Source: Zoroaster sp. YZ-2022
Taxonomy: Eukaryota > Echinodermata > Asteroidea > Forcipulatida > Zoroasteridae
Reading direction: 5' to 3'
NCBI GenBank assembly: GCA_029582265.1
Contig: CM055820.1
Span: 14,745,695 to 14,809,694, forward strand
DNA length: 64,000 nt
Numbering within the stretch: position 1 is the stretch's first letter; each line of letters begins with the position of its first letter. Of the stretch, positions 20,616-32,210 are shown piece after piece. The position numbers and the translations under genes were made by a program. Under the pieces are notes generated by a model that did not search any database, was not told the origin of the DNA, and saw nothing but the letters and a program-made list of their open reading frames with translations.

Positions 20616-22105
20616 CAAGGCCGGATTAACCCAGGGGCACTTGGGGCACAGGCCCCGGGCCCCCACATGAAGGGGGCGCCACCAAATGAACCGTTATGTG
20701 AATTTTACGTCAAATGTCAATTTAAATTCATGTTATTGTAGTTAGTAAAAGCCTACAAAATATTGTCTAATTTGTCAAAGTGTCTTCCTATATTTTAGTT
20801 ACAATAGCAGAGCCTGAAATAACGTATGGTCGGACATCGGACGATTACCGACCAAATTACAGTTTTCCCGACCAAACGTTAAATTGGTCGGAAATTTTGT
20901 CCAGACAAATTTACTTGTAGACTTGCCACAAGTCGACTTCTTTTTCTTTTTCACATAAAAGAGCCCTCTCGCAAAGCGAAAGGTCGAGCGACCGAGGCGG
21001 CTCAGCGACCGATCAGTTTTCTTCAATCAATAAGACTAGACTGGGTCTGAATAATGCGGGCTCAGGAAACAAGATGGCAGCGTGACTGTCAAATTTTTGA
21101 TCTGTCAAAAGGTGAGTCTACGAAATGATCTAGTATACTATTATAATATTATACTATTACACAAATTAAAAAGCACTGTTAGTACTAGTGTCACTAGGCA
21201 GGTCACAGTGCACGCACAGCTTGTCTGCCACGTACTGTGTACACTGCCAAACTGGTAAAACTTGGAAAAAAAATATACTATTTACAACTTAAGAATTAGA
21301 AACTTTGAAAGCAGTTATGGGTGTAGTTTTTTCACACATAATAAGTTAATACTTTCAGCCTAGTACATGTGAAGTATTGAAAGCGTAGGTCACAGGGAAG
21401 TATTTTTAATTTTTTTTTTAAATATACACTGTTTTGTGTCAAAATACAACAAATCTGGTAATTGACATTGACTTTACATTAAAATACCATAGCCTTCTCT
21501 CAGAAAATGTAAACATTTTGGCTCTGCAATACTTATTTTCTTTAAAAAAACATGTAACATTGGAATAAAGTAATTTTTACCTAATTTTACATGGCAGGTT
21601 TTCCGGCGAATAAACGATATCTTTAAAAATTTATTTCTCAAGAACCGCTTACCCGATGTTGAAAATGTTAGTAACAAAATAAAGCATTCAGTGAGGTCTT
21701 TCATACAGAATCAAAATTAAACATGTGTAATGTATGCTTATTTTTTGAGTGCTCTACAAGTGTTAGTGTTTAGCATAAAGAATGATTTACTGCATGGCGG
21801 GATTTACCCAATGGAGGGAGTCAAAATGAATTGAAAAAATATGTCCGATCAATGTCCGATTTTGGCTGGACATTTTGTCCGGACAATTTTTGACCGTTAT
21901 TTTACTCTGCAATAGTAAAGTATATCGCACACTCCATTGCAAATTGCAATCCGAAAATTTTGATCCCTGATCCCGTTTCGAATTCATCCTGACCCGTGCA
22001 AATGTAGACGTTCAGGTAACAAGTGGTCATATAGGGCCCCTCCCCCCCCCCCCCACACACACCAGACGAGTGCCCCAGGGCCCCCCACAAGCTTAATCTG
22101 GCCCT
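20616..22105. mobile_element. DNA element nested in the 4.7-kb element
   Basis: The left end CAAGGCCGGATTAACCCAGG and the right end, read inverted CAGGGCCAGATTAAGC, are related. Both are followed by G/C-rich 'ggggcccc'-type text (20640-20685 and 22035-22085). No target duplication can be defined. It is itself interrupted at 20808. Confidence 0.5.
20808..21909. mobile_element. hAT-like non-autonomous element, innermost insertion
   Basis: It is flanked by the direct repeat CAATAG (20802-20807 and 21910-21915). Its inverted ends begin CAGAG and contain AAATAACG, then 'cggacat...' repeats on both sides. CAGAG-type termini suggest hAT, although the visible duplication is 6 bp, not 8. No transposase is seen in its 1.1 kb. 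Confidence 0.55.
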
Positions 22106-22457
22106 GGAGTCAACAATGGTCAAGGTCATGTTTTGTGTTTAAAGATGGAAGGATTTTCTTTGAGATGAAATCATGTAAGTAAATTAAGCCAATTGATGAC
22201 CTTAAAGTTAAATGGAATAATCACATTATAGATTAGGCGTTAAAAAGTCATGAAAATGGCATGAACCTGTTTCTTGTGAATATCTGATCAGATAATGAAA
22301 GCAGGCCTGCTATAGGCCCTAGGCAAGGCCATGCTCAGCAAGGCATGTACACATTTGTAGCCTAGGTTGCAGAATGGTTCATGATAATGTGGAGAGTGGA
22401 TGGAGGTCCCAATACCACTTGAACATTTTAAGTGTGTCAGACATCTGCAAGTTATGT

Positions 22458-23108
22458 AAAACTTGTAGCTTTGCATGGTGAGGAGGATAAGTAAGACTTG
22501 TTGCGGTGACACCATGTGAAATTCTCAATTGAGTAGTAATTAGTTCTGAAAAGAACTGGAGGTTACAACTCGACGTTTCGATCAGTATGCTCTGATAGTC
22601 CTCAGGAGAATGCCAGACTCTGGGAAATGTTGCTGCTTAAGTAGGCTGCTGGAGGATTATGCGATGACAGGATGCTGGAGGATTAGTTCGTTGAGGCGTG
22701 CAGGCGGGAACTGTGGATCCTAGGCGGGAACTGTGGATCCTAGGAGTTGGGGGAAGGAGTGTGTGCTCACTGAACCGAATCAGTTGTAGACAAGCACGGG
22801 GGGAAGGAGGGTGGTTGACTTAGGATATAGGAGATCCCTCAGTCTGGGGTGGGTTATGGACTTGTGATATAGAAGATCCTTCAGTCCGTAGTAGTGGTCG
22901 CCAAATGTTGCTGATGTAGAAGCCGATGTCCTGTGTGCCACATCCTGTCATCGCGTAATCCTCCAGCAGCCTACTTAAGCAGCAGCATTTCCCAGAGTCC
23001 GGCATTCTCCTGAGGACGATCAGAGCATACTGATCGAAACGTCGAGTTCTTTTCAGAACTAATTACTACTCAATTGAGAATTTCACATGGTGTCACCGCA
23101 ATTAGTCT
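22458..23108 (-). mobile_element. Truncated Penelope-like element folded between inverted terminal repeats
   Basis: It is flanked by the 12-bp duplication TGCAAGTTATGT (22446-22457 and 23109-23120). The ends (about 22500-22680 and 22945-23108) are inverted repeats of about 170 bp. Between them the minus strand encodes a PLE C-terminal fragment, QDIGFYISNIW (about 22880-22925). Both arms carry a CTGAGGA...GAAAC hammerhead-like core (22575-22605 minus, 23010-23040 plus). The start, 'agctttgcatggtg' followed by 'gcggtgacaccatgtg', parallels the 5' end of the PLE at 3267. Confidence 0.8.
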
Positions 23109-23323
23109 TGCAAGTTATGTGTCATCAAGTCTCATAGGTTTATCCACGCAGCATCCATTGATACAGAGACAGAGACAAGGCTTACGCCTACCTAGCCCTC
23201 TGTTAGCATGCAGGTGAACTATATACAAGGAGACATGTACACTATCAATCAATAGAAGCAATTAAATAAATCATCATTACTGGCTGCATAGGGCATACAT
23301 CCTCTCCTATCAGCACCTGTTTA

Positions 23324-23719
23324 TTAACCCTTGTATACATGCAGTCTCCAAAATGCTGCAAAAAAAGGAACTGCTAAGTACACAATACTTTTTGTGTGCA
23401 TGCCTCCAAATATTGCATACTGTACACAAGAATGGTACATGTATACCCCAAAATGCCCCTGGGTATGGGACAAAAACCAAACTGTTCTGATCCTCACACA
23501 GTACGTGTATACCGCAAGTTACTGCACTGGTTTATTTCAAGTTAGTCTTGCAATGAAACAAAGCAGGTGGCTGCTTCAGTTTACCTCATCTCTGTGAAGA
23601 GCCTTGGGCTATGCCATTAATTATTAGATAAGAAAGTGGTACCACAATATGTCCCAGTTGAGACATTTTGAAGTATGGGTCCAATTTGTGAAGAACTACA
23701 CTGATAATAGGAGGGTTAA
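23324..23719. mobile_element. Possible TTAA-flanked MITE
   Basis: TTAACCCTTGTA at the left and TAGGAGGGTTAA at the right share only the first four to five element bases in inverted order. The right end matches the CCCTCCTA family (11325, 12653). The interior shares 'gcagtctcc', 'caaaatgc' style motifs with them only loosely. It is probably a diverged member. Confidence 0.4.
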
Positions 23720-23761
23720 AGTCATATTAATTACCTGTACTCTGAAATTCTCCACTCAAAA

Positions 23762-23934
23762 GCTGCTGTACCTATAGGCCTATGTAGCCTTGCTGTACCT
23801 ATAGGCCTATGTAGCCTTGCTGTACCTATAGGCCTATGTAGCCTTGCTGTACCTATAGGCCTATGTAGCCTTGCTGTACCTATAGGCCTATGTAGCCTTG
23901 CTGTACCTATAGGCCTATGTAGCCTTGCTGTACA
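23762..23934. repeat. 27-bp minisatellite, ~6 copies
   Basis: The unit TTGCTGTACCTATAGGCCTATGTAGCC (first 20 bases ttgctgtacctataggccta) is repeated about 6.4 times with essentially no divergence. The unit contains a near-palindrome CCTATAGGCCTATG. The open frame through it is a consequence of the 27-bp period. Confidence 0.95.
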
Positions 23935-24088
23935 CTGGATAAACGAATACTTTATATTGTATTTTAGGTAATATACACACCCACAATGGATGATGACAGT
24001 CCTACCGACATTGCTGATCGTGAAGCATCTAATCAAGTGGACTTGGTTTATTCACTTACAAAATTGATATAATAGCTTTGTAATGCTA

Positions 24089-24334
24089 CACTCACTGGCC
24101 AAAAGTATTGCAACATGCTCAAAATAGCACTTTACAGTAACAGGTGAGATGATCATTTAATCCGTTTTCATCGATCGTGTATAGCAAGAACAGTAAAAAA
24201 GAACATTGACTTCAAAACACAGGCACTGTCAAGAAGTCTTAAGTAGTGTAAATAAAATAAAATATTGTAACACAGTTCTCCAAACTGAACTTTGGTGTGA
24301 ATTTCAAAGTTGCAATACTTATGGCCAGTGAGTG
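24089..24334. mobile_element. Tc1-type MITE, TA-flanked, 246 bp
   Basis: TA (24087-24088) precedes CACTCACTGGCCAAAAGTAT. The right end is its near-exact complement, followed by TA (24335-24336). The inverted repeats are about 27 bp with one or two mismatches. There is no coding capacity. Confidence 0.85.
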
Positions 24335-24796
24335 TAGTAACCATATAGGTGCTTTGTTCTCTTTTGAGACCCTTTTGGGGGTGCAGCAGACAATTTGTCT
24401 GGCAATGGATATTTTATACTTAGTAGAGTGTAATTGTTCATTTTAACTTGGTTTCATGTGGTACCTCCTACATGTATGTTTGATCCAGCCCAAATTTTGT
24501 GACCCTTTTCGGGGTGTCTGGCGGGCCTTATGCAGCAGATAATTTGTCTGGCAATGGATATTTTATACTTAGTAGAGTGTAATTGTTCATTTTATCTTGG
24601 TTTCATGTGGTACCTCCTATGTTTGATCCAGCCCATTATTGGGTCCCTTTTTTGGGGCCCCAGGGGCCACACGCAGCAGGGGGTCCCCGGCAGACATCCA
24701 TATCTGAATATGTTAGGTTACACAATAAATGTTCCTGTACTCGGATATTGGTACCTTGTTCGTTTGACCAAAATGCTCTGGGCTGCCGGTCTAAAG

Positions 24797-24988
24797 GTGT
24801 TTGCAACTCCTCCCCATGATCTTGATGAATTGCAGGGCCGTATTCGAAATGAAGTGGATGCTTTATGCAATGATCCGGCTATAGTGAGACGAGCAGTGCA
24901 GGACATGCTCCGTCGTTGTCAGCTTTGTGTCGAAAGGGAGGTGTGGGTGCATAAAAGGGCAATGTTAGAAGAGATTCTTCTTGAATAA
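24797..24988 (+). pseudogene. Mariner-type transposase, C-terminal part
   Basis: It continues the reading cut at 20109: VFATPPHDLDELQGRIRNEV, then IVRRAVQDMLRRCQLCVERE, ending TAA at 24986-24988. The TPP.DLD.L..RI block is the usual segment after the third catalytic Asp in this transposase group. Confidence 0.8.
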
Positions 24989-25273
24989 TGTCCAGTCATT
25001 CCTAAAGAAAATCTGGTTTATCATACTGACTTTCACTGATTATCCTGCCTTGCACTGATTACCCAAACTTGCAAAAATGCGATTTGAATTTGTCATTTTC
25101 AATAACAATGTACATGTACTCAGTCAAGTGTGACAGCAATGGGTCAATAAAGGTATCAATGGAAGGTTGAGGAGTTCCTCTTAATTGGTAAACCACATGT
25201 AAATTGTCAAACTAAATAACCTTGGCATATTAACCCCTGAATTCGGATTACCTTTTTTTTGATACGCACTGTA

Positions 25274-27255
25274 TAACAATGTATGATTTGTCCTGCAAGT
25301 CCAATTCAATCAAAATTCAACAATGAGTAATGAGTTATATTACATTTCTTGTTTTATTGAAACAATCCATGGCCTATATTACAAGGGATGAATATAAAGT
25401 ACAATCTACGCAATATTATCTACTATATATAAAATCTAGATATAATAAATGATATATAAATGCCTTTCTCTCAAATAATTACACTTTTTGAAAGTACTTT
25501 TATCTCAAATCAAATGATTTGAAAATTAAATAGCCAGTGTTAAACATGAATGCAGAAATCCAAGAATAAGTGCAGAGTGTGTTTACTTTGGAGGTCATAA
25601 ATGTTAGTTTTCATTATCTTGGCAGAGCATACACAATATACACAGGGGTTGCTATTCACACAAGGTATTGACCTTATGTTTGATTATTGGTCAGTTATTA
25701 GTTGGTGACATGGGGGTGTGGTCATCATAGGAGTACATTTGCATGCATGCAAAAATTCTAAAAACATTTACAACCTCTTACAGATAAATTCTTACACTTT
25801 GAAAAAATACTGTATGTGTATTTACATGTGATGTGTGAATAACATGCAGAATATGAGTGATTGTCTAATCAGAGACTTAACTTTTATTGGATGACACCAA
25901 CATACTGGTTTAGTATAAATGAACTCATAACGTCTTACCGAGAATCAAATAACACAAGAATCACAGAAACGAACAGCTACCAGATTTGCTTATTGAGTGA
26001 ATAGTTACCTTGATCAATATTTGGTTGTATTTTTATTTTGTATTTTATTTAGTAATTGTAAACAGGCCTTGAATTTGGTTCTTCAAGTGGTAAGGCAAAT
26101 TTTCCAAACAAAGGGCCACTTCTATTAGAAAATCGAAATGTCAATGGGAACACTTTAAGGGGGCACCACGACCAAGATCAGAGTCAATATATAGGCAATA
26201 ATGCCTCCCAAGATCAGAGGCAATATAGGCAATAATGCCTCTATGAAGTTAAAAGCCCTTGTAAAACTATGATTCAAACATTCTGACATCATGTTTCTGC
26301 CCAGCATAAGCATGATTTTCACTTCTCTACTTTGAATAAGGCGAAGGAAATGAACTAATTTGGTTCTCTGTATGTCGATTGCTTTGGTCACAGAAGCAGG
26401 AAGAATATTTTTTTAAAGTACATAACAGCAGCTTGAATGTCTAGATGATGTACATTAATCTGCTTTGTGTATCTTATGTACATGCGCATCACAAATATTG
26501 TCCAAAAATATAGATTTCTCATCTAAGTTAGATATTAGGGTGACTGAATGGAGGGAGGGGCTTATGAAAAAAAGAGAAGTGCTCAGAAGTACATTGTCCA
26601 CTTTATGGAGGACCACATAGAGGGTCATTTATCACCCAAGGGGGAGGGAAGGAGGGAAGGGGGGAGGGGTTGGGTTAATTCAGATGAGTTTTCTTGACCA
26701 ATTCTGGACCAGCCAATCTTTGAAATTATGAAAAGTCACATGTTTTTACTTTAGAAAATATGATGTTGTGACGAGAGATTACAGGCCACGAGGATGACAT
26801 ATAAAAGAGTTAGCAGTATCACTGTTATAATCATCTACATGACAACATTCAACTTGTGATTATTAGCTCCAAATATATACACCACAGTGACTACAAGAAA
26901 ATAACAGTTGATTATATTATACATACGTAATTAATTGTAATGTTGGGCACTTTATGGTTTGAATGATTTCCTTGTTAATTGTAGATGATGTAATACAGGC
27001 AGAGTCAGTGATCTCACTATGAGATATTAATTACTTTCTTTTATGAGTCCAGCTCAGTATTTACCAATTATTTAGAATTGATCAGTTATACATAAATACA
27101 ATCACTCATTATTTAGTTTTAACCCATTTTTACATACAGCCCTTTACAATATTGCAAAATATTAATATCTAACTTACATTCACTGTTAGGGAAGTTTTTG
27201 TTTACATCCAACTGGCACTTGATATAATGTCCACGTCACAGAATCACAAATATAA
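25274..27255. other. Intergenic AT-rich DNA
   Basis: No gene is seen. There is a small tandem duplication at 26175-26240 (agatcagag...ggcaataatgcctc twice) and purine-rich runs at 26640-26670 (ggaggga). Confidence 0.5.
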
Positions 27256-27262
27256 TGTTTTC

Positions 27263-27382
27263 CTGATGACGATCAGAGTATACTGATCGAAACGTCAAGT
27301 TGTAACCTCCAGTTCTTTTCAGAACTAATAACCACTCAATAGAGAATTTCACATGGTGTCACCGCAATGAGTCTTACTTATA
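27263..27382 (+). mobile_element. PLE 3'-end fragment with hammerhead-like core
   Basis: It starts with CTGATGA, C, GATCAG/CTGATC stem and GAAAC (27263-27293). Then come 'cagttcttttcagaactaat', 'gagaatttcacatggtgtca' and 'ccgcaatgagtcttacttat'. This is the same 3' terminal sequence as the right arm of 22458-23108, in plus orientation, and is strongly 5'-truncated. Confidence 0.75.
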
Positions 27383-27431
27383 ATAAAACCAACTATTTGG
27401 TCATCCATAATTTAGAGTGCGGTAATTCCTG

Positions 27432-27701
27432 CAGGGGTGGAAATTAACACTAGTCTGCTAGGCCAAGGCTAGTGGTTTTAGCAACGGGACTACTAGATGC
27501 TGGGGTTTGTGTAGTCCGATGGGCTAGTGAAAAAAAATTAAATATGCAAAAAAACATTCAGCATGATCTCAGCAAGAACATGTTGCTCACAGTTCCTTTC
27601 TTTTTTTCAGGACTACTAAAAATTAGAAAGACTAGTCAAATTTTGACATAACTTGTCCTATGGGCTACCATAAAATTCAAGTTAATTTCGACCCGTTCCT
27701 G
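27432..27701. mobile_element. Possible hAT-like MITE
   Basis: CAGGGGTGGAAATTAAC at the left and GTTAATTTCGACCCGTTCCTG (inverted similarity) at the right bound 270 bp. Inside, 'ctagt' motifs are repeated. No 8-bp duplication is found, so the class is a guess. Confidence 0.4.
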
Positions 27702-27788
27702 GCTACAAGACATGTATGGGTTTCAACACATCTGACTTATATAGCACCCCAGAACAAAGATATTGACAACTGGGAGACCACCAACCAT

Positions 27789-27860
27789 AGACAGCTCAGT
27801 GCGTAGAGCACCAGACTATAATCCAAATAATTTGAGACCATTTAAAACTCTTTTAATTTT
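27789..27860 (+). other. tRNA-like relic
   Basis: 'acagctcagtgcgtagagca' followed by 'ccagactataatcc' looks like the D-arm and anticodon arm of a tRNA. The T-arm (usual ggttcgaatcc) is replaced by 'aatttgagaccattt'. It is best read as a decayed tRNA or SINE head, not a functional gene. Confidence 0.35.
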
Positions 27861-29220
27861 TCTCTGTTCATTCGAAACATTTGAAATACTAACTTATTAG
27901 ACAATTATTCAGAGTCTTATATTGGCCTTATTTTATCTTTGAATATAAGGGGATACTTTAATTGAACTTAGAATCCTCTTGGAGCTAGGGAGGAACCTCA
28001 GGGGTGTTGGGGAGAGGAGACTGAATTACCAAGCTTAATTATTAGCCAGTGTAAGGACTCAAACAAAGACTTTCTTTATACTTGAATAAATGAGCATGCA
28101 ATACATGTTTCTAGGTACAAGAATGAGCTTATAACAGGAAACTGTAACATGAGAAATGGATAAAAACATCAAGAATATGATATAGACCAAGAAAACTCTT
28201 AAATCTCCTTCAGTAATCTCACAAAAATATTATGTGTTTTAGAAACAAATGCAACCTGTTATCAAATAAATAAAAATTATTCAAATATAACAAAAACAGT
28301 AACACAGCAACAAGATATTTAAAAATTCAGAAAAGTAGAAACCAATGACAACACGACAATTTTGTTAAATTTGATCAAAAGTTTAACAAAATCATTTTCC
28401 TCATATAAAAATGGTTGTATGTTTTCCATTTTTAGTTTCAGAATTTCCAAAGAAGGTCTAAGAACATAAATGCATCCACAATTGCACACACAAAACTATC
28501 AGTATCATAGCAATCTTTTGAAAGATATATTGCACAGAATGTGAAATAAATAAACCAATTCAGTTACACTGTATATACATGTTGTTTACAATGAGTTCAG
28601 TACTTCTGTTCACTCATCACTAAGAGTGTTATACAAACAAAATGCACTTGAATAATCCGTACTGTGTGAGCTGTTGAGGGCGCATGTTTTAAATCACTGT
28701 TCATCCACAGGGCAGCGATAGTTTGTTGCGATAGTATTTTGCAGTTTGGCCGTGTATGATGTGTGTGTATGTGCAGATTATCTTCAGAGATCATTGGCTG
28801 GTAGAAGAACATTTGTGCGTAGTACAATAACATATGCACTAAAAGTGTATGCACAGCGCTCATTTAATGCCAATGTGGCTATCATCAAGACACTGGACGC
28901 AACTTCACCACTAGAGGGCTACGATATGCACAGAGCAGATAATCAAATTTGCTGGCTCAAACTTGTGATATTTTGATGGATTTTTTTAAAGGAAGTTACA
29001 ACATTGCTAATAACCTGATGATTACAACATTTCCAATTTTAATTGAAATCTAACTTGATGAGAAGTTAAAAGAAAAAAAACAATCATCTGGGCAAAATAG
29101 TCTGTCTAAAGTGATCGCATTGTCAGAGAAAACACAACAAACAAACATTAGTTAACAAAATATTGCCACTTTTCTCATGACTGTCTAAGATGGCAATGTT
29201 CACAGATTAGTTTTTATATA
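27861..29220. other. Intergenic DNA without recognised genes
   Basis: It is AT-rich. A stretch at 28700-28870 shares scattered words with 50640-50770 (gctg-ttagaag, gcgtagtac, aaagtgt-tgca), suggesting an old dispersed repeat. No coding region is supported. Confidence 0.4.
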
Positions 29221-29221
29221 T

Positions 29222-29380
29222 CTTGATTCAAAGAGAGTAAGCATACTCAGAAGTTTTGCCAACATCACCAATTCCTTGATTCAAAGAGAGTAAGCATACT
29301 CATAGAAGCAGTTTGGCCAACATTACCAATGCTGTATCTTCCCTTCAATGTACATCTTGATTCAAAGAGAGATTGTATTC
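29222..29380. repeat. Three-copy direct repeat
   Basis: 'cttgattcaaagagagtaag' followed by 'catactca' occurs at about 29222 and 29275. A shorter copy (cttgattcaaagagagattg) is at about 29351. Spacing is 53 and 76 bp. Confidence 0.8.
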
Positions 29381-29599
29381 ATGGTGTTGTTCAGACTAAT
29401 TCATTAATTCCTCTTTGGTGAAATTCAATGTTTGACAATTTCACCAGTGATTTTAGAGTTTCCAGCCCCAAATACTTGTGCACCATAAATTAATTGTAAC
29501 AGGAGCTGGACTAAAAACACTGAAATTATTGTTTGTACATTTTAAACAATGTGTTTGATTTCATTTTTGCACTACACCGACGTGTGTATAGTATTGAAT

Positions 29600-29725
29600 A
29601 CTCAGTGCTTTCTGAGTGTCTGTGGAAAAAACTTCACAGGCGACTTGGGGCTGGATTCGAACCCACGACCTCCTGCTTACTAGTCTTAACCTCTCGACCA
29701 CCGAGCTTGCCCGATGACGATTGGC
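29600..29725 (-). mobile_element. tRNA-derived SINE fragment of a second type
   Basis: On the minus strand: gcaagctcggtggtcgagag (A-box-like) and B box ggttcgaatcc, then 'gtcgcctgtg'. The same block is found at 36440-36545 in the same orientation. The B box is intact here. Confidence 0.65.
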
Positions 29726-30791
29726 TGGCTAGAATCCTATATAGCAGCGGGTGTTGTTATTTAACATGATTACCATATTAATGAAGTTATGTTAACAGCA
29801 AGAAGTGTGAGCAGAAAAAATCAAGTTGAAAAAAAGAGCTGTGTTAATTTGAATCTCGCATCAAACTGTGCTCCGATAAAACTCGAATGTATACATTACA
29901 CATGCTATATCACTCTTAAAGAATTATGTCTGGTGTAAATAAATCATCTTCTTCATGTATAAAAAAACATTGTTATATCTTTTAACAATCATAAACGGTT
30001 GTGATGTTTATCCAGTTATATACATGATCAGCAATCAATAATATAGCATTCACTTGTATTCTAACCTAAACTGGTATTAAGGTCATAATTAATTAATTAT
30101 AGACAATTCCTTCACATCAAAAAGTGTTATCAAAACCTTCATGTTTGCAGCCATCTTAGTCATGTTCCCTGACACATAGTACAGATTACTGTGGACTAGA
30201 TTGCCATGCCAAACGTACCAGTCTAATTTGGTCTCAATTGTCTCAAGCTGTTTCTTAGAGTATGGGTTTGATTACGGCTGTGGCTAGATCACTGCACCAG
30301 TGACGTTGCCAGGATTACGGCTCTGGCTAGATCACTGCACCTGTGGCAAGGGGGTGCAAACAAATTTACTGACACAAAACTCAAATAAACCAGCAAATTA
30401 TGCCAAAACACAGATTTAATAGTTATAGACAAAGACATTTTGTACTTTTAAGGTGTCCTTATATGGTATGTGTACTTTCTTGTGTCCAAACAAAACAAAA
30501 ACAATCAAAATAAGAAATTGAGCTGTTATTGAGTTCAGTTTTGTTCACAAAGTTTCATGTATGTGTTATCATTGTGCCTGCCTGCCACAGTGACGTAAAT
30601 CACTGTGACATGCATAAGGATAATACAATATGTATTATTTGTACAATCAAATCAAGTGTAATTTTTGAAAGGATTTGGAGATAATGAACCAAAGCCAAAC
30701 TCTGCCTGAAAAGAATCCAAAAAGCAATAAATATGAATACATGTAATAATGTCATCTAAATTCAATTGGTATCTATGGCAACAATTCACAC

Positions 30792-30981
<190 letters not shown>

Positions 30982-31588
30982 AGCCGAGCCAATAACTACC
31001 TTTATCACAGCAAGAAATATTTATGCCATTAAATATGAAATAATATCACACAGCAAGCATCACAACATCTCTTATATAAATTAGCTCTGCTAATTACTGA
31101 GTGAAAAAATAATTAAAAAGTGAAAAATACACGTACAGGCCATTGTGTTTTGGTTTGTATCGTACATATCTTGTAATAAAGTCAAAGTCATAAATAATGG
31201 CTGTTATTTAGTATGCAAAATAAAGCCCACAAAGATTTTGGAATATTTTTCAGATGCAATAATTAGTTGTTAAAAATAATTCAATTCTTCCATGACAGAA
31301 CAAGAATCAGAACCAAATAAATGACTTTGTACACACAGTTAAAATATTGACCTTACAGTTACAGTTAGTTAACTCAAATCACAATCATCGTGTTCGAAGT
31401 CCCAGATCACATTGTGATGATCACTATGAAGTGGGACATCCTGTAGCATACTGTTTATGCCTATAGATTTTGCATAATGCACTGGACTGTAAATTGGAAG
31501 TGCGCCCTCAAGTGTTAGTCCTCATTACACAACATGGCCTACCATAACATGTGAACCATCGTTACTGTACAGAATTAAATAAATATTT

Positions 31589-32210
31589 CAACCAAGTCAA
31601 ATCGAGTCCATCCTTCACTGATTATCCTCCATCACAACATAACATGGTGGCAGCGATGAGATATGAACCCACATCATCAAAATGACTGATGGTAGTGTTT
31701 CAATCAAGTCAAATCGAGTCCATCCTTCACTGATATTATCCTCCATCACAACATAACATGGCGGTAGAGGTTGGATTCAAACCCACGCCATCGAAATGCG
31801 ACTGGTAGTGTTTCAATCAAGTCAAATTGAGTCCATAGCATCCTTCGCTGATTATCCTCCATTACAACATAACATGGTGGCAGTGATGAGATATGAACCC
31901 ACACCATCAAAATGACTGATGGTAGTGTTTCAATCAAGTCAAATCGAGTCCATATCCTTCACTGATTATCCTCCATCACAACATAACATGGTGGCAGCGA
32001 TGGGATATGAACCCACACCATCAAAATGACTGATGGTAGTGTTTCAATCAAGTTAAATCGAGTCCATCCTTCATTGATTATCCTCCATCACAACATAACA
32101 TGGCGGTAGAGGTTGGATTCGAACCCACGCCATCGAAATGCGACTGGTAGTGTTTCAATCAAGTCAAATTGAGTCCATCCTTTGCTGATTATCCTCCATC
32201 ACAACATAAC
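31589..32210. repeat. ~114-bp tandem repeat, ~5 units of two alternating types
   Basis: Units start near 31643, 31757, 31872, 31987 and 32099. All share 'caagtcaaatcgagtccat' and 'gattatcctccatcacaaca'. Type 1 reads catggtggcagcgatgagat, type 2 catggcggtagaggttggat. The order is 1-2-1-1-2. Type 2 contains ggttggattcgaaccca, resembling a tRNA T-arm. Confidence 0.85.

Larger units (their letters stand above)
20110..24793. mobile_element. 4.7-kb DNA element inserted in the mariner transposase
   Basis: It begins TAGACCAGCAGCCCAGA and ends TCTGGGCTGCCGGTCTA. The inverted similarity extends inward for over 200 bp (gtttgacca, ccaatatccgagtacagg, gatatggatgtc, cccattattgggtcc). It is flanked by AAG (20107-20109 and 24794-24796), a likely 3-bp duplication. 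Removing the element and one AAG restores the transposase frame. No transposase of its own is recognised. The right terminus contains a duplicated ~110-bp block (24390-24500 and 24533-24640). Confidence 0.7.
18856..25271 (+). mobile_element. Mariner-like element with ~220-bp terminal inverted repeats, interrupted by nested insertions
   Basis: The outer ends are CAGTGCGTA (18856) and TACGCACTG (to 25271), with TA on both sides (18854-18855 and 25272-25273), the Tc1/mariner target. The termini are inverted over about 220 bp (gaattcaggggg, atgccaaggttatttagttt, acctttattgacccattgct and complements). The transposase gene is split: 19205-20109 and 24797-24988. Without the 4.7-kb insertion the element would be about 1.7 kb, a normal size for this superfamily. 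Confidence 0.85.

Noticed and set aside
23731..24036. 101-residue minus-strand frame with RPIGTARLH repeats
   Set aside because: The 27-bp minisatellite has a period divisible by three, so the frame stays open by construction.
27789..27860. Functional tRNA gene
   Set aside because: The D-arm and anticodon region look tRNA-like, but the T-arm B box is lost and the acceptor stem does not pair.
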